64,000 nt of DNA from Micromonospora sp. NBC_01699. GTDB taxonomy: Bacteria; Actinomycetota; Actinomycetes; Mycobacteriales; Micromonosporaceae. The stretch covers positions 7,190,001-7,254,000 of the forward strand of contig NZ_CP109199.1 of assembly GCF_036250065.1 (NCBI RefSeq). The letters are read 5' to 3'. Shown piece by piece: positions 62,782 through 64,000 of the stretch. The notes below the pieces were generated by a model. That model was not told the origin of the DNA. It worked only from the letters and a program-made list of their open reading frames with translations, and ran no database searches. Both the position numbers and the translations under genes were made by a program. Positions within the stretch are counted from its first letter, which is position 1. Each line of letters opens with the position of its first letter.

Positions 62782-64000
62782 GCCGACGCCGCCCGTTCGA
62801 TCCGCGGCTGCTGCGCCGGGTCCCTTCGACCCGGCGCCAGGTTGTCGTGCTCGGCGGGCTCGGGCTGCTCGCCGCCGCCCTGGTCCTCGCCCAGGCCACC
62901 ACCCTCGCCGACCTGCTCGCCACCGCCGCCGGTGGGCGCCTCGACCGGGCCGCGCTGCTCGGCTTCGTCGCCGCCGTGGCCGGACGGGCGACCGTGCTCT
63001 GGGCCCAGGGCGCGGTGGCGGCCCGGATGGCGGCAACGGTCAAGGCCGCCCTGCGCACCGACCTGCTCGACGCGGTCGGGCAGCGCGGGCCCGGTTGGCT
63101 CGCCGGCCAGCAGGCGGGCAGGATCGCCACCCTGGCCGGGCGCGGGCTGGACGCGCTGGACGCGTACTTCACCGGCTATCTGCCGCAGCTCGTGCTCAGC
63201 GTCACCGTGCCGGTGGCCGTACTGGCCCGGCTGACGTTCGCGGACTGGAGTTCCGCGCTGATCATCGCCGCCACGCTGCCGCTCATCCCGATCTTCGGCG
63301 CGCTGCTCGGCTGGCAGGCCCAGGCCGCGACGCAACGGCAGTGGCGCCGACTCAGCCTGCTCGGCGGGCACTTCCTCGACATGGTCGCCGGGCTGCCGAC
63401 ACTGCGCGCGTTCGGCCGGGCCCGCGCCCAGGTCGACGTGGTCCGGCGGATGGCCGACGGCCACCGGGCCGCCACCATGAAGACGCTGCGGATCGCCTTC
63501 CTGTCCGGGCTGGTGCTCGAACTCGTCGCCACCCTCTCGGTGGCCCTGGTCGCCGTCCCGATCGGGCTGCGCCTGCTCGACGGCGGACTGGCCCTGCACA
63601 CCGCTCTGCTGGTGCTGCTGCTCGCGCCGGAGGCGTACCTGCCGCTGCGGACCGCCGGCAGCAGGTTCCACGCCAGCATGGAGGGGCTGACCGCACTCGA
63701 CGACGCGCTGACCGTACTCGGCACCGGCTCCCCCGCCGACCGAACCGGCCACGGCGGGCCCGTGCCGGCCCCCGGCGAGATCCGGTTCGAGGCCGTGACC
63801 GTCGAGTACGAGCGCACCACCGCGCTGCGCGACGTGACGCTGACCATCCGGCCGGGCGACCGGATAGCGGTGATCGGCCCCAGCGGGGCCGGCAAGAGCA
63901 CCCTGCTCGGCCTGCTGCTCGGCAACGTCGTACCGACCGCCGGCCGGATCACCGTCGACGGCGTCGACCTGGCCACCGCCGACCTGGAACAGTGGCGCCG
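62778..64000 (+). CDS. cydD: Cytochrome bd assembly ABC transporter CydD, 3' end outside window
   Basis: 407 codons are visible and the frame is open at the window edge. The N-terminal six-helix exporter domain (about residues 1-310) and the start of the ATPase domain (about 335 on) are present, with Walker [10 protein letters not shown] (about residues 367-375). CydDC exports Cys/glutathione-like thiols or handles haem, and is needed for cytochrome bd maturation. The GTG start overlaps the cydB stop by 4 nt. In many actinobacteria CydD and CydC are fused; whether this is so here cannot be seen. Confidence 0.92.
   Translation, partial: MSRRRPFDPRLLRRVPSTRRQVVVLGGLGLLAAALVLAQATTLADLLATAAGGRLDRAALLGFVAAVAGRATVLWAQGAVAARMAATVKAALRTDLLDAVGQRGPGWLAGQQAGRIATLAGRGLDALDAYFTGYLPQLVLSVTVPVAVLARLTFADWSSALIIAATLPLIPIFGALLGWQAQAATQRQWRRLSLLGGHFLDMVAGLPTLRAFGRARAQVDVVRRMADGHRAATMKTLRIAFLSGLVLELVATLSVALVAVPIGLRLLDGGLALHTALLVLLLAPEAYLPLRTAGSRFHASMEGLTALDDALTVLGTGSPADRTGHGGPVPAPGEIRFEAVTVEYERTTALRDVTLTIRPGDRIAVIGPSGAGKSTLLGLLLGNVVPTAGRITVDGVDLATADLEQWR

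Overview
The window is chromosomal DNA of a high-GC actinobacterium (roughly 70-73 % G+C in most genes, frequent GTG starts, third codon positions nearly all G or C). Protein families, gene order and dispersed repeats fit Micromonosporaceae (Micromonospora, Plantactinospora and relatives). This placement is inference. No rRNA, tRNA, CRISPR array, IS element or large biosynthetic cluster was seen.

The backbone resembles, in order, the M. tuberculosis block around Rv3277-Rv3309c as I remember it: GtrA protein, PH-domain protein, birA, accD5-type carboxyltransferase, accE, maf, accA3-type biotin carboxylase, then the LpdA-like quinone reductase, a gamma-glutamylcyclotransferase-like gene, an M20 amidohydrolase, phosphosugar mutase and upp. 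Here it is interrupted by accessory segments. A 7.3-kb segment splits accD from accE (ECF sigma factor with membrane partner, ketopantoate reductase, M50 peptidase, RlpA-like secreted protein, small membrane protein, Ser/Thr kinase). A lower-GC type VII secretion-like triad splits accE from maf. A methyltransferase, an MFS carrier and a PadR/ABC exporter module precede accA.

Layout: 0.5-4.5 kb, short-chain prenyl synthase, geranylgeranyl-reductase-type oxidoreductase and pckG (all minus). 5-10.4 kb, two GtrA proteins, MaoC, PH protein, birA, accD. 10.4-21 kb, inserted segments. 21-30.5 kb, maf, methyltransferase, MFS, ABC exporter with PadR regulator, accA, GuaB1, TetR. 30.6-35.6 kb, an editing-domain-free threonyl-tRNA synthetase behind a Thr-codon leader peptide, then a circularly permuted ATP-grasp / alpha-E / transglutaminase operon. 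35.8-49 kb, holin-like protein, DedA, quinone reductase, acetyltransferase, lipoprotein, N-formylglutamate-amidohydrolase-like protein, M20 peptidase, second kinase, phosphosugar mutase. 49-54.5 kb, Stealth phosphotransferase, GOLPH3-like protein, NUDIX, upp, GT4 glycosyltransferase. 54.6-57.9 kb, deoC with two aldehyde-dehydrogenase genes. 58-64 kb, BlaI/M56 pair, alpha/beta hydrolase and a cytochrome bd operon (cydA, cydB, cydD cut by the window end).

The strongest regulatory signals read from the sequence are three. (1) An apparently leaderless 18-codon leader peptide with three consecutive Thr codons, followed by GC-rich hairpins ahead of the ThrRS paralogue: a ribosome-mediated attenuator. 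(2) An 18-bp operator-like motif upstream of blaI that recurs twice, as an inverted pair, upstream of cydA: BlaI control of cytochrome bd. (3) A TANNNT -10 box exactly 6-8 nt before the start codon of at least 18 reading frames: widespread leaderless transcription. Several dispersed palindromic repeats sit at gene 3' ends and sometimes extend the coding sequence.
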